From Undaria pinnatifida (taxonomy: Eukaryota; Sar; Phaeophyceae; Laminariales; Alariaceae), in the NCBI GenBank assembly GCA_012845835.1, contig JABAKD010000023.1:18834691-18898690 (forward strand): 64,000 bases of DNA. The letters are read 5' to 3'. The stretch's first letter is position 1. Each line of letters begins with the position of its first letter. This document shows, one piece after another, positions 1-11,253 of this stretch. Position numbers and translations under genes: made by a program. Below the pieces are notes generated by a model that saw only the letters and a program-made list of their open reading frames with translations, ran no database searches and was not told the origin of the DNA.

Positions 1-750
1 ATAAAGGCTGGTCCACGTGAAGAAAACAAATTCTGCCCCGGGCAAAGGCCGCTTGCAATATCCAATCAAAGGACGAATTTTGATATCATACTGACCCCCA
101 TGACCAATGGAAGAGAGTGATGTTGCCAGTTTTTTTTTTAGCAGCCTCGGGTGGTCTCTAAAAACAAAGCTCGTATGGACGAATGACGGGCTATGTTTTT
201 CTTCAATAATTTTCAGGCTTTTTTTAAGCGGAGACGAGAAAATAATTGCGCCGCATTTTGCACGAACCGGTTGAAGGTGCTCCATGGCATGTCTGTACAA
301 CTTTTCGCGCATAAAGTCGCAGGTCTTGCTTGCTTGTGTTTAACGTTTAGCATAATCTAGCGAGAAAACTGGATCGTACACTTAAACCAAGTAGTTTAAA
401 GGAAAACGTATCTTACTCATGTTTACACACAAAAGTCCTAATTTCTACGCCGTTTTTGAGAGATGAGACCCTGATAATTTGTATGTGTTCCACATGCCCA
501 TCCCGAGGCCTGACCTCGAGGGTTTTTCCTTTTTTTTTTTTCGCGGAAAATGTGTTGTCTAAGGTGGGCCACCAAAAATTCAACGGACGAAAAATCGGGG
601 GGGGGGGGGGGAGGAAACAAAAAAACAATAGGCGAGGTCTTCGCAATGGCACGTAGAAGACGTGTGCACAAATAACGATCTGAATCGGTAAAACGGCGTG
701 GACATTGACCTGGGAATACATTTGTTTTTGTTATTTACGTGAATCAGCTT
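1..750. other. unassigned sequence, no gene seen
   Basis: No reading frame here has a recognisable motif. There are a T run near 530-541 and a G run near 597-612; the short frames that cross them are products of these homopolymers. Confidence 0.6.
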
Positions 751-754
751 TTAA

Positions 755-930
755 TACGGTAGGTATTTGGCGTTCATCCGTGCGTTCTGCGTTTCCGAGC
801 CGAGCCGAGCCCCAATCCGATTGGCCGGGGAATCTCCCCCGCCTGTCCTCGGCCAATCAGGTGGCGAGGCGCGCGCGGCGGGAGTTGCCACTCGGGACAA
901 CCCCCCCCAGTCCCGCCGAACCCGGGGAGA
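755..930 (-). repeat. R1 end module (dispersed repeat, CCAAT boxes)
   Basis: On the minus strand this matches the 3-prime end module seen at about 13555, 16620, 21085, 22550 and 49870: GCGGCGGGAC, a stretch like GGGGCAACTCCCGCCGCGCG, then CTGATTGGCCGAG and CCAATGGGATTGGGG, ending near CGGAAACGCAGGGATGAA. Three CCAAT/ATTGG boxes lie within about 50 bases. It runs directly into the R2 satellite, as also happens at 49.9 kb, so the two modules probably belong to one composite repeat. Confidence 0.7.
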
Positions 931-1765
931 ATTTGGGCCCATCCCCGGTTCATAAATCCTTTCATATATCTACAACTCCGACAACGCGGGGAGGAAAATC
1001 GACTTCTCCCAGGTCAATACCGCCCCGCACAGTGTGGAAACCCCAATCCCAAGCGAATGATCGCTGATTGGCTGGGGTGCTTAGAGCGAGGGCAGCCTGG
1101 GGAAGATTAGGCCCCATCTCTTTTTTAGACATCCTTCTATATCTCTACATTTTCGACACCCCGGGGATGCAAAATCGAGTTCTACGAGGTCGACACCGCC
1201 CACTACGGTGTGAAAACCCCAATGACACGTGCCAATCGCTGATTGGGTGGGGCACGTAGAGCGAGCTCAACCCGGGGAGGATAGTGCTCCGTCCCCGGTG
1301 CAGAAATACCTTCGTATCACTGCAAGTCCGACATCCTGGGGATGAAAATAGCAGTCCCCGGGTCGGCACCGCGCCACACGATGTGGACACCCCAATCCCG
1401 CTGGCCGATGGCTGGTTGGCTGAAGCGCGTAGAGCCAGCGCCACCCCGGGAGGATAGGGTCCAATGCCCGGATAATTGATCCCCCTGTATCTCTACAACT
1501 CCAACACCCCGTGAACGAACGTGATGTTCTCCCGGATCGACGCCGTCCCGCACGGTGTGGAAACTCCACGCCGCAGGCTGATCGCTGATTGGTTGGGGCT
1601 CGTACATAAATCCAGCGCAACCCGGGGAGGATAGGGTCCCATCGCTGGTTCGGAAATTCTTCCGTGCATCTACAACTCCGACAACGGAGGGACGAAAGCT
1701 GAAATCCCCCGCATTGATACCCCCCCGCACGGTGTGGAAAACCCAACCCAACCCCCTGAAAAGTA
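928..1765 (+). repeat. R2 satellite, about five units of 172-178 bp
   Basis: Units begin with a CCCGGGGAGGATAGGG-like block near 929, 1104, 1270, 1443 and 1619. Each then carries CATCTACAACTCCGACA, a CGGGTCGACACCGCCCCGCACGGTGTGGAAAC-like stretch (variable) and GATCGCTGATTGGCTGGGG. The regular spacing and 75-85 percent similarity by eye show an old tandem array. The same unit recurs at 26.4-27.1 kb, 32.9-33.6 kb and, inverted, at 49.5-49.9 kb. The long minus-strand open frame across it (to about 1956) is a by-product of the repeat. Confidence 0.85.
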
Positions 1766-2990
1766 CAAAAAGCATACCACATTTGATTCAACACTCGAGT
1801 AAGAATCGAAATCCCTTTATTTGGTACGTTGAGATACGCGCGAAAAAAGGTCCTTAACCACCACAAGAAAGTGGCACAAAGAAAGCATGCACAACAAAAT
1901 GGGCAACCAAGAGACCAAAACTCGAGCAAGAGAACTGACCATCCGTTCAGGCTCAAAACATCTTCAGTTTAGAGTACACTAGAAATCGTCACAAGATCGG
2001 AAAATGCTCGTCATACGGTAGGAATCATTTTCCAAACTTCGGGAAACGGTGTAAATTCGGGTTTCCTATCTTGAATGTCACCGCGCCCTCTGTTGACAAT
2101 TTTGTTTACCGGAAAACTGTTTCAATTGTGTCTATTACTTTGCAAGTAAGGTCTATGGTTTGGATGTCACACGCACTAGCTGTCTTGTTGAGCCACGTTA
2201 CGAAACAAACCGCACCCTAGCAAGACTAGAACATTCGACACAGCACTTCCCAACTTGACCACTTGAGGTGGAGGGGGGGCACAAAGAGAGAGGCACCAGG
2301 GTGTCTGCGACATCTTCCATCCTTGGCTGCTGCTGATGCTGCTGATGCTGCTGCGTATCGTAAGCAGTTTAGTTCTTGATTGTTCCTATATTAATAACCA
2401 GATATACTCGTTGTGTCCTTTTGCCCATCATCAGTTAGTCTCCTGACTAATGGATTAATTTCGGTGACTGTTCGATTTTTTGTTGCTGCTGAAATTTTTA
2501 TTTTCGATGACATCAGCTGTATCGACTTGGTTGTGATTGGTTCATGTTTTGAATTTCATTCATACTCATAACGACCGAGGGACTCTTTTATTGCTGGTTT
2601 CCGCTATAAAACACACCTTATGCGCTGCTAACGGGGCTTAGTTTTCTCCGCTATAATACGGGACTGTTGTGGCGAATTTGGAGTTCGAACCAACGCATCT
2701 GTTTGCTGTGTACGCGCTGCTGTACTGCCGTAGCACGTGATCGATGGCTTGGTTGGTGGGTGGATGGCTTGGTTGATGGATAGGTGTGTCGTGTGGTGCG
2801 TTGGTGAATATTTCCGCGCGCGTGGGAGGTGTTCGGTGGCCCTCTTGTTTTGTTTTTGGTGCTACAGCAGATGTTTCGTTTTCTTCTCCGATCTAAAGGC
2901 GGCCGGCTCTGGGAACCCAGCTCACCATAGTGTTCGACAATCAGCAGCAAGGAGTAAGTGAAACAAAGAACACTACACCAACACAAAGCC
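1766..2990. other. unassigned sequence
   Basis: No gene is supported. A short CTG/ATG-CTG run lies at about 2326-2352. The GT-rich stretch at about 2735-2870 (GGTGGGTGGATGGCTTGGTTG, variable) resembles the body of R1 at 49.4 kb and may be a decayed piece of it. Confidence 0.5.
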
Positions 2991-2994
2991 CGCG

Positions 2995-3240
2995 CTCTCA
3001 CTTGACCGGGGAAACGGCCTTCACACCAGCAGCACAGACGAGCACCACGGCGATAACACGCCTCTCACACCTCTTCTACTGCTCCAACGAGTCCGGGTCG
3101 AAAGCGGCGACACCCCGATACGATACCGTACGGATACAAATGTTTCCGTGGATATCATTTGCGACCCTCGCTTGGCGCAACCCGATGAGAAAAAATATGA
3201 CGCGCGAAGGGTGCCGATGTTTGCGCTTGTGCTGTCTACC
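2995..3240 (+). repeat. R6 dispersed repeat, copy 1
   Basis: Matches the reverse complement of 48370-48640 and of about 19825-20120. Shared words are TTGACCGGGAAACGGCC, CACACCTCTTCTACTGC, ACGAGTCTGGG, CGGTTTCCGTGGATA, TTCGCCTGGCGCA and the end CCGATTTTTGCGCTTGT. A frame reading roughly RLAQPKKK...APIFALVYI can be followed in two of the copies. I do not recognise the family. Confidence 0.7.
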
Positions 3241-3259
3241 GCTTACCGCTCTCCACCCT

Positions 3260-3795
3260 GTCCGCCAATGATAAACCTCAAAATAACTGACAAAAAAATA
3301 CTAATTTCCATCGACAAGTGTGCCCATCGTAAAGACATAATTATCATTCATTCCTACTAAAAAAACCACCATGATGACCAAATCTGTTCTCCCCCGCCCC
3401 GCGATGTTGCCGAACCATTAAGCTCCAGCTGACGAAGCACCCAGTTCTGCTCCCTCCATGACTTCTCCCGCTGCTGCTGATGCTGCTGCGTATCATGGAG
3501 TGAGGGCAGCCATACAGCCCGACTTCCGTCAATACGGATGAAACCCCATCCTTTTTGGCACTGCTGCAGACAGCCCACGATTACCCCACGCCCGTTTCCT
3601 ACCACCGTTACCAGCAGCAGGAAACACGCCGCTATTATGCCGTGCGGCTTTGCCCTACCTAACAACCCCTCTGGTAGGACGCGCACGGCTGGCGACGGTA
3701 TCGGTTGCCTCCACAACCAACCTTCTGAAGTGGAGGGTGTACGACAAATAATAACAAAAGCAAATACCGTGCGATTTAACATTCGCTTTTCTCCA
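3260..3795 (-). repeat. R5 dispersed repeat, copy 1
   Basis: The minus strand matches 27995-28545 on the plus strand over more than 400 bp. Shared words include TTGTTATTATTTG, CTCCACTTCAGAA, CATAATAGC, TTCCTGCTGCTG, GGGCTGTCTGCAGCAGT, GATGGGGTTTCAT, GAGAAGTCATGGAG and CGTCAGCTGGAGCTT. It directly follows the copia gag fossil in the same orientation, so it could be an inner part of that element, but the 28-kb copy has no gag next to it. The family is unrecognised. Confidence 0.7.
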
Positions 3796-3817
3796 CGTAC
3801 GGAGAGGGCGCCCACGA

Positions 3818-5191
3818 TTATACTCCCACCGCGGGGCTCAAGCTGCTGTACCTCCTGAACGCTTTTGTCTTCACCGCATCATCTCCGGGATCTCCCACCA
3901 TCGCAAGTATGGCTTCCGCCGGTGGTTCGTCTATGTCCGCCGGCGAAGCGCACTTATTGACCTCGTCTCCTCTCCCACCACACCGGTCACAGAGCTTGGC
4001 GGTGCAACTGTCGCGTGATTGTGTAGCAACATTGCATCGGAAGCACCTCATCGAAACCTTCGCTTTCCCAGCTTCACCGTTTGAATTGGCGTTGCCGTTG
4101 CCTTCCTTGCCTTTTCCAGACCTTTTCTGACCCCCATGTGCCTTCCCACCTTTCTTTCCGCAACCACTCCCTCCTTTTCCGACGAGCTCAAGCGGTTTTG
4201 ACGAGCCTTTCGACTTGCCAAATTGTGAGCGAAGCGTCTCGTATTGGCTCCGGACGAGGTTCATAATCTTCACCCGATCGTGAACCTGCTTGCGATTCAG
4301 GTCCCGAATCTCGAGCGAGTACTGGGCAACAGGCAAGGCGGAAAAAAACATGCGTACAGTGTGTCATTATCTACACTCATTCCCGCGTTGTTGGGTTTGA
4401 CGCGCAAATCCTTCATTTCAAACAACTTACTGTATCTACTGAGCGATCCTTTGTGCCGATTTTAAAGCTGTAGAGTTGCCGCATACACACTCCTTTTTGA
4501 ACAGTTGTTTCTGTGTCGTACCAATCTCTCACCAGCACCGTCGTGGAGACGCACTGCGGTGAAATCTGGCTCTGTCGACACTTGATTGTAAAGCTCGCGA
4601 AAGAAAAAATCATGCCATCAACTGCTTCTCGCACATGGATCCCCACCCTCCCTGACCCATGGGCGACTCTTTGCCGTTGCCCTTTGCCCCAATATCGACA
4701 CACTCATCGGTATCACGGACGACCTCTAAACTGTGGAGCTTCTAGTACACGCGCATCTGCTGGAATAGGTATAAAATAACATATTTCTTCAAGACAGGGA
4801 TTGCTTGGCCCAAGAATGGCCGGCTACGAAGACTCTCCGCAGGAGTTTTAGAGACCTCACGTAAGGGGCCAACGCCCCAAACTTGCTCTCTGCCACCAAG
4901 CCGACCTCCAATGGGATGAGCTCCCGCAGCACCACCACCTTCCTCTTTCTTGCTCCCGGTGCCATTGTCGGATCGATCCAACGATGGCGACGCAGCGTCC
5001 CTTCCTGGTTTTTCTACGGCAGATAACCTTTGCTCCCCGCCGTACTTTTGCTGCGCCCCGCCTTCTCTGTTGGTATTCATTAGCGTAGCCATCATCTTAA
5101 GCAGTTCTGCATGACACAACTTTTGACGTTCCACCGCGTCCGCGGCTGCTTGTTGTGAATCTCGGAGAACGAGGCCCTGCTTCGATACCAC
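3818..5191 (-). mobile_element. LTR retrotransposon fossil, Ty1/copia-type gag region
   Basis: Three minus-strand stretches in order resemble a copia (UBN2-type) Gag. A Gln/Ala/Lys-rich head lies near 5190-4800. A middle piece near 4700-4413 has the family's MRQLYSFKIG word. A basic Gly/Lys-rich tail near 4350-3820 has Cys pairs of zinc-knuckle type (CFRCN...CDRCGGRG), as expected for nucleic-acid binding by Gag. No protease, integrase or reverse transcriptase and no clear LTR pair were seen around it. The copy is broken in several places and looks old. Family assignment rests on the middle word and the Cys cluster. Confidence 0.6.
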
Positions 5192-6080
5192 GGCCCTGAG
5201 ATCCTAAGATCATCAAGTTAATTACCCACGATGAAGCTGCGTCGTTACCAACGCTCTACGGTGTTCGTCAGCCCCAAACAGGGTAGTCAAGGCACCCAGA
5301 CCGTCAATGATTTGATTATTCAAGTCGTTTGTTATTATCGCCCAGCAGAGTAGCGACAGCAGAAACGTGACATATTGCGTCATCCCGTACACACTCGGAT
5401 GCCAAGGTCCACATACGTCAATGTCCCGAACCGACTCGAGTCTGTCAAGCTAAACAGGCACAATGGACAAAGCAGAGGCAGCGCTACACTTTCAAGGTGT
5501 GATACAGACTTATTTGAATTAATTGGGATAGGGTCACGCAGCGTGCGTTTTGTTTGAATGCTGAGCAAGCATGGGATGTTTCGGGTCATGTCCGGCTGGC
5601 ATATGTCGGCAGTACAGAGGAACCACTGCTGCTGTACGAACGCATTTATCGTCAAAAACAAATTGCCTTACGAAAGTGTGTGTCACATTTAACTGATATT
5701 CCATCCACATCCAGAGTAGGCAGCTTTTGTCATCCCTGAAAACATTAATTTATTACTAGTGGTACTCCCGAAATATGCCAGTTGGCGGCCGGTATGGCGG
5801 ACAAAAACAAATTGGTGCTGTATCCTCTGTATTAAGTACTATAAGAACAAAATAATAACAGGGCAGTACGACAATGCCGCCGTACGTATGGTAGTAAAGG
5901 TATCATCCTCTGTACGTAAGTTTTGCAAAACAAAAAAGATAACACGGCAGCAGCAGTAGTACGTACGGTAGTAAAGGACAGAGGAGTGCAGCAGTGGGGA
6001 CGGTGGTACTCCCAAGCACCAGTGGGAGGCCGGTATTAAATTGTAGAAACAAAAAAAAGGGTTCATCTCCCACAGGACGC
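5192..6080. other. unassigned sequence
   Basis: No gene, no clear repeat longer than short GTAC- and CAG-type words. The frames across 5375-5960 have no motif. Confidence 0.5.
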
Positions 6081-6085
6081 AAAAA

Positions 6086-6790
6086 GACTCCCACGTACAG
6101 AACGGCCCACTCACCCACCACGGACGACGCAATGCACCCTCCACCCACCCACCGACCAAACCTTTACTACATACAGCAGAACAGCAGTGCAGCAGTCCGT
6201 ACATCAGAACACCCGTGCAGCAGTACGTACAGCAGTATACACCTGGTACGCGGGGCGCAGTTGGTTGGTTGGTTCTTATGAAACAGGAAACGGCAAAAAA
6301 AAGACTCCCACGTACAGAACGGTCCACCCACTCACCACGGACGACGCAGTGCACCCTCCACCCACCCACCGACCAAACCTTTACTACATACAGCAGAACA
6401 GCAGTGCAGCAGTACGTACAGCACAGCAGAACAGCAGTGCAGCAGTAGGTACATCAGAACAGCTGTGCAGCAGTACATACAGCAGTATACACCTGGTACG
6501 CGGGGCGCAGTTAGTTGGTTGGTTCTTATGAAACAGGAAACAGCAAAAAAAAGACTCCCACGTACAGAACGGCCCACCCACCCACCACGGACGACGCAGT
6601 GCACGCTTCATCCATCCACCCACCAAACCTTTACTACATACAGCAGAACAGCAGTGCAGCAGTACGTACATCAGAACAGCAGTGCAGCAGTACGTGCAGC
6701 ACAGCAGAACACCACCCACCATGCACCCACGAACCTACCCAGTACAGCAGTGCAGCAATGCAGCAGTACCTAGAGCAATACACCTGACAG
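6086..6790. repeat. R3 tandem array, three units (217 and 250 bp apart)
   Basis: The word GACTCCCACGTACAGAACGG starts at 6086, 6303 and 6553. Each unit continues with CACCACGGACGACGCA, CCTCCACCCACCCACCGACC, AAACCTTTACTACATACAGCA, and AACAGCAGTGCAGCAGTACG blocks, and ends with CACCTGGTACGCGGGGCGCAG. The variable length comes from different numbers of CAGCAGTACGTACA words. Open frames on both strands follow from the repeat being free of stops. Confidence 0.9.
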
Positions 6791-8730
6791 GCGAGCAGCA
6801 GCCGATTGGTTGGTTACAATGCTCTCGGGCTGGTTAGGCCAAGCCAAAAGCTCTCGCTTTGCCAATTCTGCGCACGGCGAGCGGCGACGGCTGGACGCTG
6901 CTGTGTTTGGTCCTGGTGTTGTGTGATTGCTGTTGACGCAGACGCGCTTGTGGTCTCGTGTCCATGGCTGTGTCCATGGCCCAAGTGAAAATAATTAGCA
7001 GGCAGAAGTAAATAACTCGAGTAGCATTTGTTGTTCAACATTTATTTTTAGTCTTCCTCACAATATAGTTGGGAGTTCGAAAAAAAAAAAAAAATAGCAG
7101 GCAGCGACGAACAAAAAGCGGGGGGGGGGCAAGCGAGCCGTCCCCGGGAGGGCGATTTCCACGCTCCCCCCTCGCCGAGGTGGGGCACCGACGGCCGTTC
7201 TTTCGCCGGCATGTCGTAGTGCTGCTGTGCGGATGGGACGTGGCGGCACCGCGAGGCCGCCTGAGGCCGAGTGGAGCTCGGGAGTCGCCGCTTTTGGGGG
7301 GGGGGTGTTTTAAGCAAGATATTTTTCAAAGATCCAAAACGTCACGACCATCCTTAGCGTATTAATTAATAAGGATTACCCATTTTGTTTTCAAGAGCCT
7401 TCACAATAGTGTATACTATTGTCTGCATAACAACTCCATATGTTGATAATTTCACCCCTTTTCTCTCGGACATGTGCCCGAAAAGATGCCAAAAAATGCA
7501 AACAAACTTGTTTCAAATCTCTTCATGCTTATTGTTTTGTTTTTCTGTTTTTTGTCATTTTTTTGGTGGCACTCATCACACAATGACTACCCCCTTCCTC
7601 AGGCTGATTTTATGGCGGATGCTTGTTGCCGTAGTATGTGATAGCTGTTCCGCCCCCTTGACGAAAACCTTTTGAGTGTTTTAGATTTCCCTTTTGGCAC
7701 GGCTGCCTTGCTGCTGCTGCTGCTGCTGCTCTGCTGTGTGGTATATATATATGACGTTTTAGCTTCGAGTATCGTCGTTGGGTTGTGCCAGGATGTGCCG
7801 AGCTTTGGGTGGCATTATGCCGACTGGCATTAGTGGTGAATTGTGTTTTGATTCGGCGTTATTTCATGGTTTGGGATGTTGAATAGTGCCGACATCTCTG
7901 TTGAAGCTGCTGGTTACATCATCCAACAGAAGCAACACGGCAGGGTTCCGTGGTCCTTCGAGTATAGAGTACAGCGCCGCTCAGAAATATCACCTAAATA
8001 GGTAGATACTGCAATACTGGACTGTAGTAATGAAACATACGGATCTGTACTGCTGTTTGTGTTACGGCCAACCTGGTCGCGCGTACTCTCCTTTTATGGC
8101 CTGTGCTCTTCGCAGGCAGTTCGTCTCTATAGAGCTTACGTCAGTTGCGTGTTCGGCGGGCTGCTTGCAGAGCTGTCTCTTAGTTACGAAAGGCTGGCAA
8201 GTAACAACGACCTGAGATTTTGTAATCCTAAAGAGGTTCATTTATAGGTAGGTTCGTCGTTTCTCGTTGAATGTATGCATGAGAAATAATTGGGCTGAAC
8301 ATGTTCTAAATTTCGCGTTCGTTTTGCGTAAAAGCAAGGCTTCGCGGACGTGCGTGTTTCAGGTTTTATTCACGTTGCCGTTAACTACAACCAGAGTAGC
8401 ATTCTATCGAAACCGATTTCGTTTCAGCCCCCCTCCTCTGGACGCCCATTCGTTGACTGCAAGTATAGTGTTTTGCTGTTCTTTTCACTTTTTTGAAGGT
8501 CCTTCGCGATGCGTCGTCGTTATGAATTCGACATGCCTCCTATGGCATCTGCTGTGAACACGCTGGACAGCACCATAAGTTCTAAATCATGCGCCGATGC
8601 GTGCGCAGAGACCCATGGGTGCGTGTGATGCTATAGTTTTCTTTTTTGTTATTCTCCGGCGGATGGGGAAAAATAAAGCTTGAGCTCACCACACTTCCAC
8701 GTATTTTCATACGCGTCGTGTGTCGATTTA
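6791..8730. other. unassigned sequence
   Basis: No gene is supported. There are an A run at about 7080-7094, a G run near 7120, and a (CTG)8-like run at about 7711-7734 followed by a TATATATATA stretch at 7742-7751. The frames at 7385-7675 and 8267-8557 are Cys/Phe/Leu-rich products of T-rich DNA and show no domain. Confidence 0.5.
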
Positions 8731-8732
8731 AC

Positions 8733-9127
8733 TCAGTTGCTTTCGCAGCCCAACGCTAGCTGGCGCATCCTTCGGATCCCATTGTAGGTATAGCGTGAGC
8801 TGTCCTTATCAGTGGTCTTCGTTACAATCCCGGCAGCGCAAACTGCCGTGGTATACGGATGCGTGTGTATGTCGACCCGGTCTGTCCCCTGAGGATCAGG
8901 TTCGGTGGAGATAGCCACCCGGAATGTCATATTTCCGGGTAGTGTGGGACTTGCGTAAGCTCACCCACGAACACAACCCCTGACCATGGGAGATGGCCTT
9001 CCGCCGGACTTGGTCCAGCTACGGTCCACTTTACCCATTCGGGAGTAGCCGAGATGTCTGGAAGAATCTTGTGGACCAAGCCTAACGAGCGGACTTGCAT
9101 TCGAGTTTTTCTGCAATTTCGAGCCAT
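8733..9127 (-). other. two overlapping weak reading frames, unknown
   Basis: A 66-residue frame (about 9127-8927) ends in ATGA, in which the next 65-residue frame starts (8930-8733). The amino-acid make-up is more protein-like than its surroundings, for example HKILPDISATPEWVKW and TRVDIHTH-type stretches. No family was recognised. There is no splice or promoter evidence, and the overlap could be chance. It may be a fragment of a mobile element. Confidence 0.15.
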
Positions 9128-9182
9128 CGATAGACTTGCGCCCCATGTGCTCTGTTAGCACTGTACAACATGAAGAGCGCAA

Positions 9183-10100
9183 AACCGAGCACTGATACGT
9201 AAAACATAGTACCTTTCATGCACGTGGTGCCTTTGAGTTAGTGCCGCGTCCTCGTGTCGACCCTTTATGCCTGATTGATGCACGCGTACCGTATAACACG
9301 AATGATCGGCCACCCCCTTATAAATGCACGCTGGGTTTTTTTTTGTTTTGTTTTTCGACAGTCACTTCTTCACCGGAGGCACGTTTAACACCACATCCCC
9401 TCGGACATACTCCTGAAAACATATCAAACTCCAGAGTATCACACTCGGTGGACACCATTCGCCACCCATTACACGCGCGCACCGATGTGGATGCCGGTAC
9501 CAGCATGAAGGCGACTGCTGCGGCCCATCACAGTTGACCCTGGGAACGAGGTTGGTTTTATAGCCGGCACCAGCAATATGGGTGTCCGTTTATCGCTGTG
9601 AAATGAAGGTAATCGTTTTTTTTGTGCCAACCACAACCAAGGAAATTGACAGGACGAGTCATGAAAGTATTTCGAAAGCCAAAAGCCCGCAGCATCTCGG
9701 CCACGATGCTGAACGCGCAACGAAACTAGCCAGTATATAGCAGCAGCAACAGCAGCAATAGCAGCTAGAGCAGCTGGAGATGGAAGGTGACGATGCAGCA
9801 CGGGCTCATCGCACGGATGGCTCAATCGACATTTCATGTGGTTGCTTGGTTCAATTTGGTACGGGCGAGACCGAGTGGCTGTGTTCACTGTGTGAAGCTG
9901 CTGTAGCTGCTGGTGACGTCTATCTTAAAAATACAATACAGTCCAGCTGTGAGATCGAATAATTCGTCAAAACTCACTTTGCAAGCGGTGTGTGATACTC
10001 CGATCGCGCGTATCAGTGGGTGGGTGCCCTCATTAAGGATACAAGTCGGCGAATCCCCTTAGAACTACAATATAGCTTGTTCCAGGGTCAACAAGATGAC
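9183..10100. other. unassigned sequence
   Basis: No gene is supported. A CAGCAG/GCAGCAAC-rich stretch lies at about 9740-9790, and its Ala-rich frames come from it. Confidence 0.5.
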
Positions 10101-10103
10101 GTT

Positions 10104-10266
10104 AACCCATCTGTGGAAATCCGCGGAATCTATAAAACCCGTTTTTGGAGGGGACACATTATTTAGCTGTGTCATGCACCAGTGTAACCCATCTGTGGAA
10201 ATCCGCGGAATCTATAAAACCCGTTTTTGGAGGGGATAAATTATATAGCTGTGTCATGCACCAGTG
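10104..10266. repeat. 81-bp unit, two tandem copies
   Basis: The unit TAACCCATCTGTGGAAATCC... begins at 10104 and 10185 and both copies end in TGTGTCATGCACCAGTG. They differ at only a few bases, so the duplication is recent. Each unit has the palindrome TCCGCGGA followed by TCTATAAAACCCG, a TATA-like word. Confidence 0.9.
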
Positions 10267-10498
10267 TATCATGTTTATCCTGTTGTCGTATGACCGGTGA
10301 GGGTAGGGGTGCAGATATAGGGGTATAGGTCGCATAAATGGGTAGGAGCTTACTGCACGCGTAATGGTAGGCATTTTATCGTCATAGACAGCACGAGCGG
10401 CGGGGGGACAAAAGCGTAACACACAACAAGAAATGAGATCAAAGGGTTGTTTTCTGATGCTCACCCTCTTCCTCAATTTTTCGACGGCCGCTTGCTGC

Positions 10499-11211
10499 TT
10501 ATCTTGATATCGCGCTCTCGAAACCAAGCTGCTCTAAACGGTGCGTGCCCGGCTGTTTTTTTTTCTGAACAAAAAGCTGTCGTCCAGAACCCCCGAAAAT
10601 ACCGAGACGAGCTTGCCTATCCCCTTTTAGGGCATGTGTTGTGAGCGACAAGCTACGAATATCCTTCGTCAGCATGGCCACCTTCGCCTTCTCCGGCCAT
10701 CTCCGCCTCTCCTCGGCTGCCAGTCTCTCTTGCCCCCCCCCCCCTGTTTTTGCGTCGGCACGAAGCCTCCGTCCATTCTTTTCGGCCAACGTTTTTGCTG
10801 TGTCGAGCTTTAAACGCTCCTCGTTTCCGTTGATAATTGTTTGCGCCTCGGTCAGTTTCTCCTCCGCACGGCGAGCTTCGGTCTGCTTGGCGCACGGGGT
10901 AACGGCCACATACAGGCTGGAGCAGCGCCGCCATGGCGCCGCTCCAAACCTCATATCTACTGATCTTGCCGCTGTTCTCAGCTTGTCGGTGTTCTGGGCG
11001 CACCCGTCACGCCCGGCTTCCCCTATCGTCTTTCTAGTAATTGTTCGAGCGAAGAACTCATCATTTGATTTTTCTAGAGCATCCTGCCTTTTTGTGTGTT
11101 CTGGTTTTTTCAGCTCCCGGATCCCATATAATTCAACTCCTGTTTTTTGGGAAGTGCCATACTTCGTAGGCGTGGGAAAGTTTTTTACCAGTTTCTGCGG
11201 TGTGCGCGGCT
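10499..11211 (-). CDS. unrecognised reading frame, Lys/Glu/Arg-rich, coiled-coil-like
   Basis: The minus strand is open for 237 codons, from just after a TAG that ends GGTTTAG (which could also be a 3-prime splice site) to a TGA-type end at 10499. The first Met lies about 86 codons in. The first third is basic (KKPEHTKRQDALEKSNDEFF). The middle is a charged heptad-like stretch with TEARRAEEKLTEAQ and RLAAEERRRWPEKAK, which suggests a coiled coil. A Gly run of four interrupts it. No domain is recognised. It lies just upstream of, and opposite to, the pogo relic. It may be one exon of a host gene, or part of a mobile element. Its length and composition are the only support, so the call is weak. 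Confidence 0.3.
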
Positions 11212-11253
11212 AAACCAGACGTGGCCACCATGTACTAATCGTTTGTAGTATTA

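Noticed and set aside
1267-1956. 229-codon minus frame
   Set aside because: Product of the R2 satellite, which is GC-rich and low in stops; the matching array at 26.5 kb does not keep the frame.
6086-6790. regular repeats, possible CRISPR array
   Set aside because: Units are over 200 bp with internal simple repeats and no short repeat-spacer alternation; the texture is eukaryotic.
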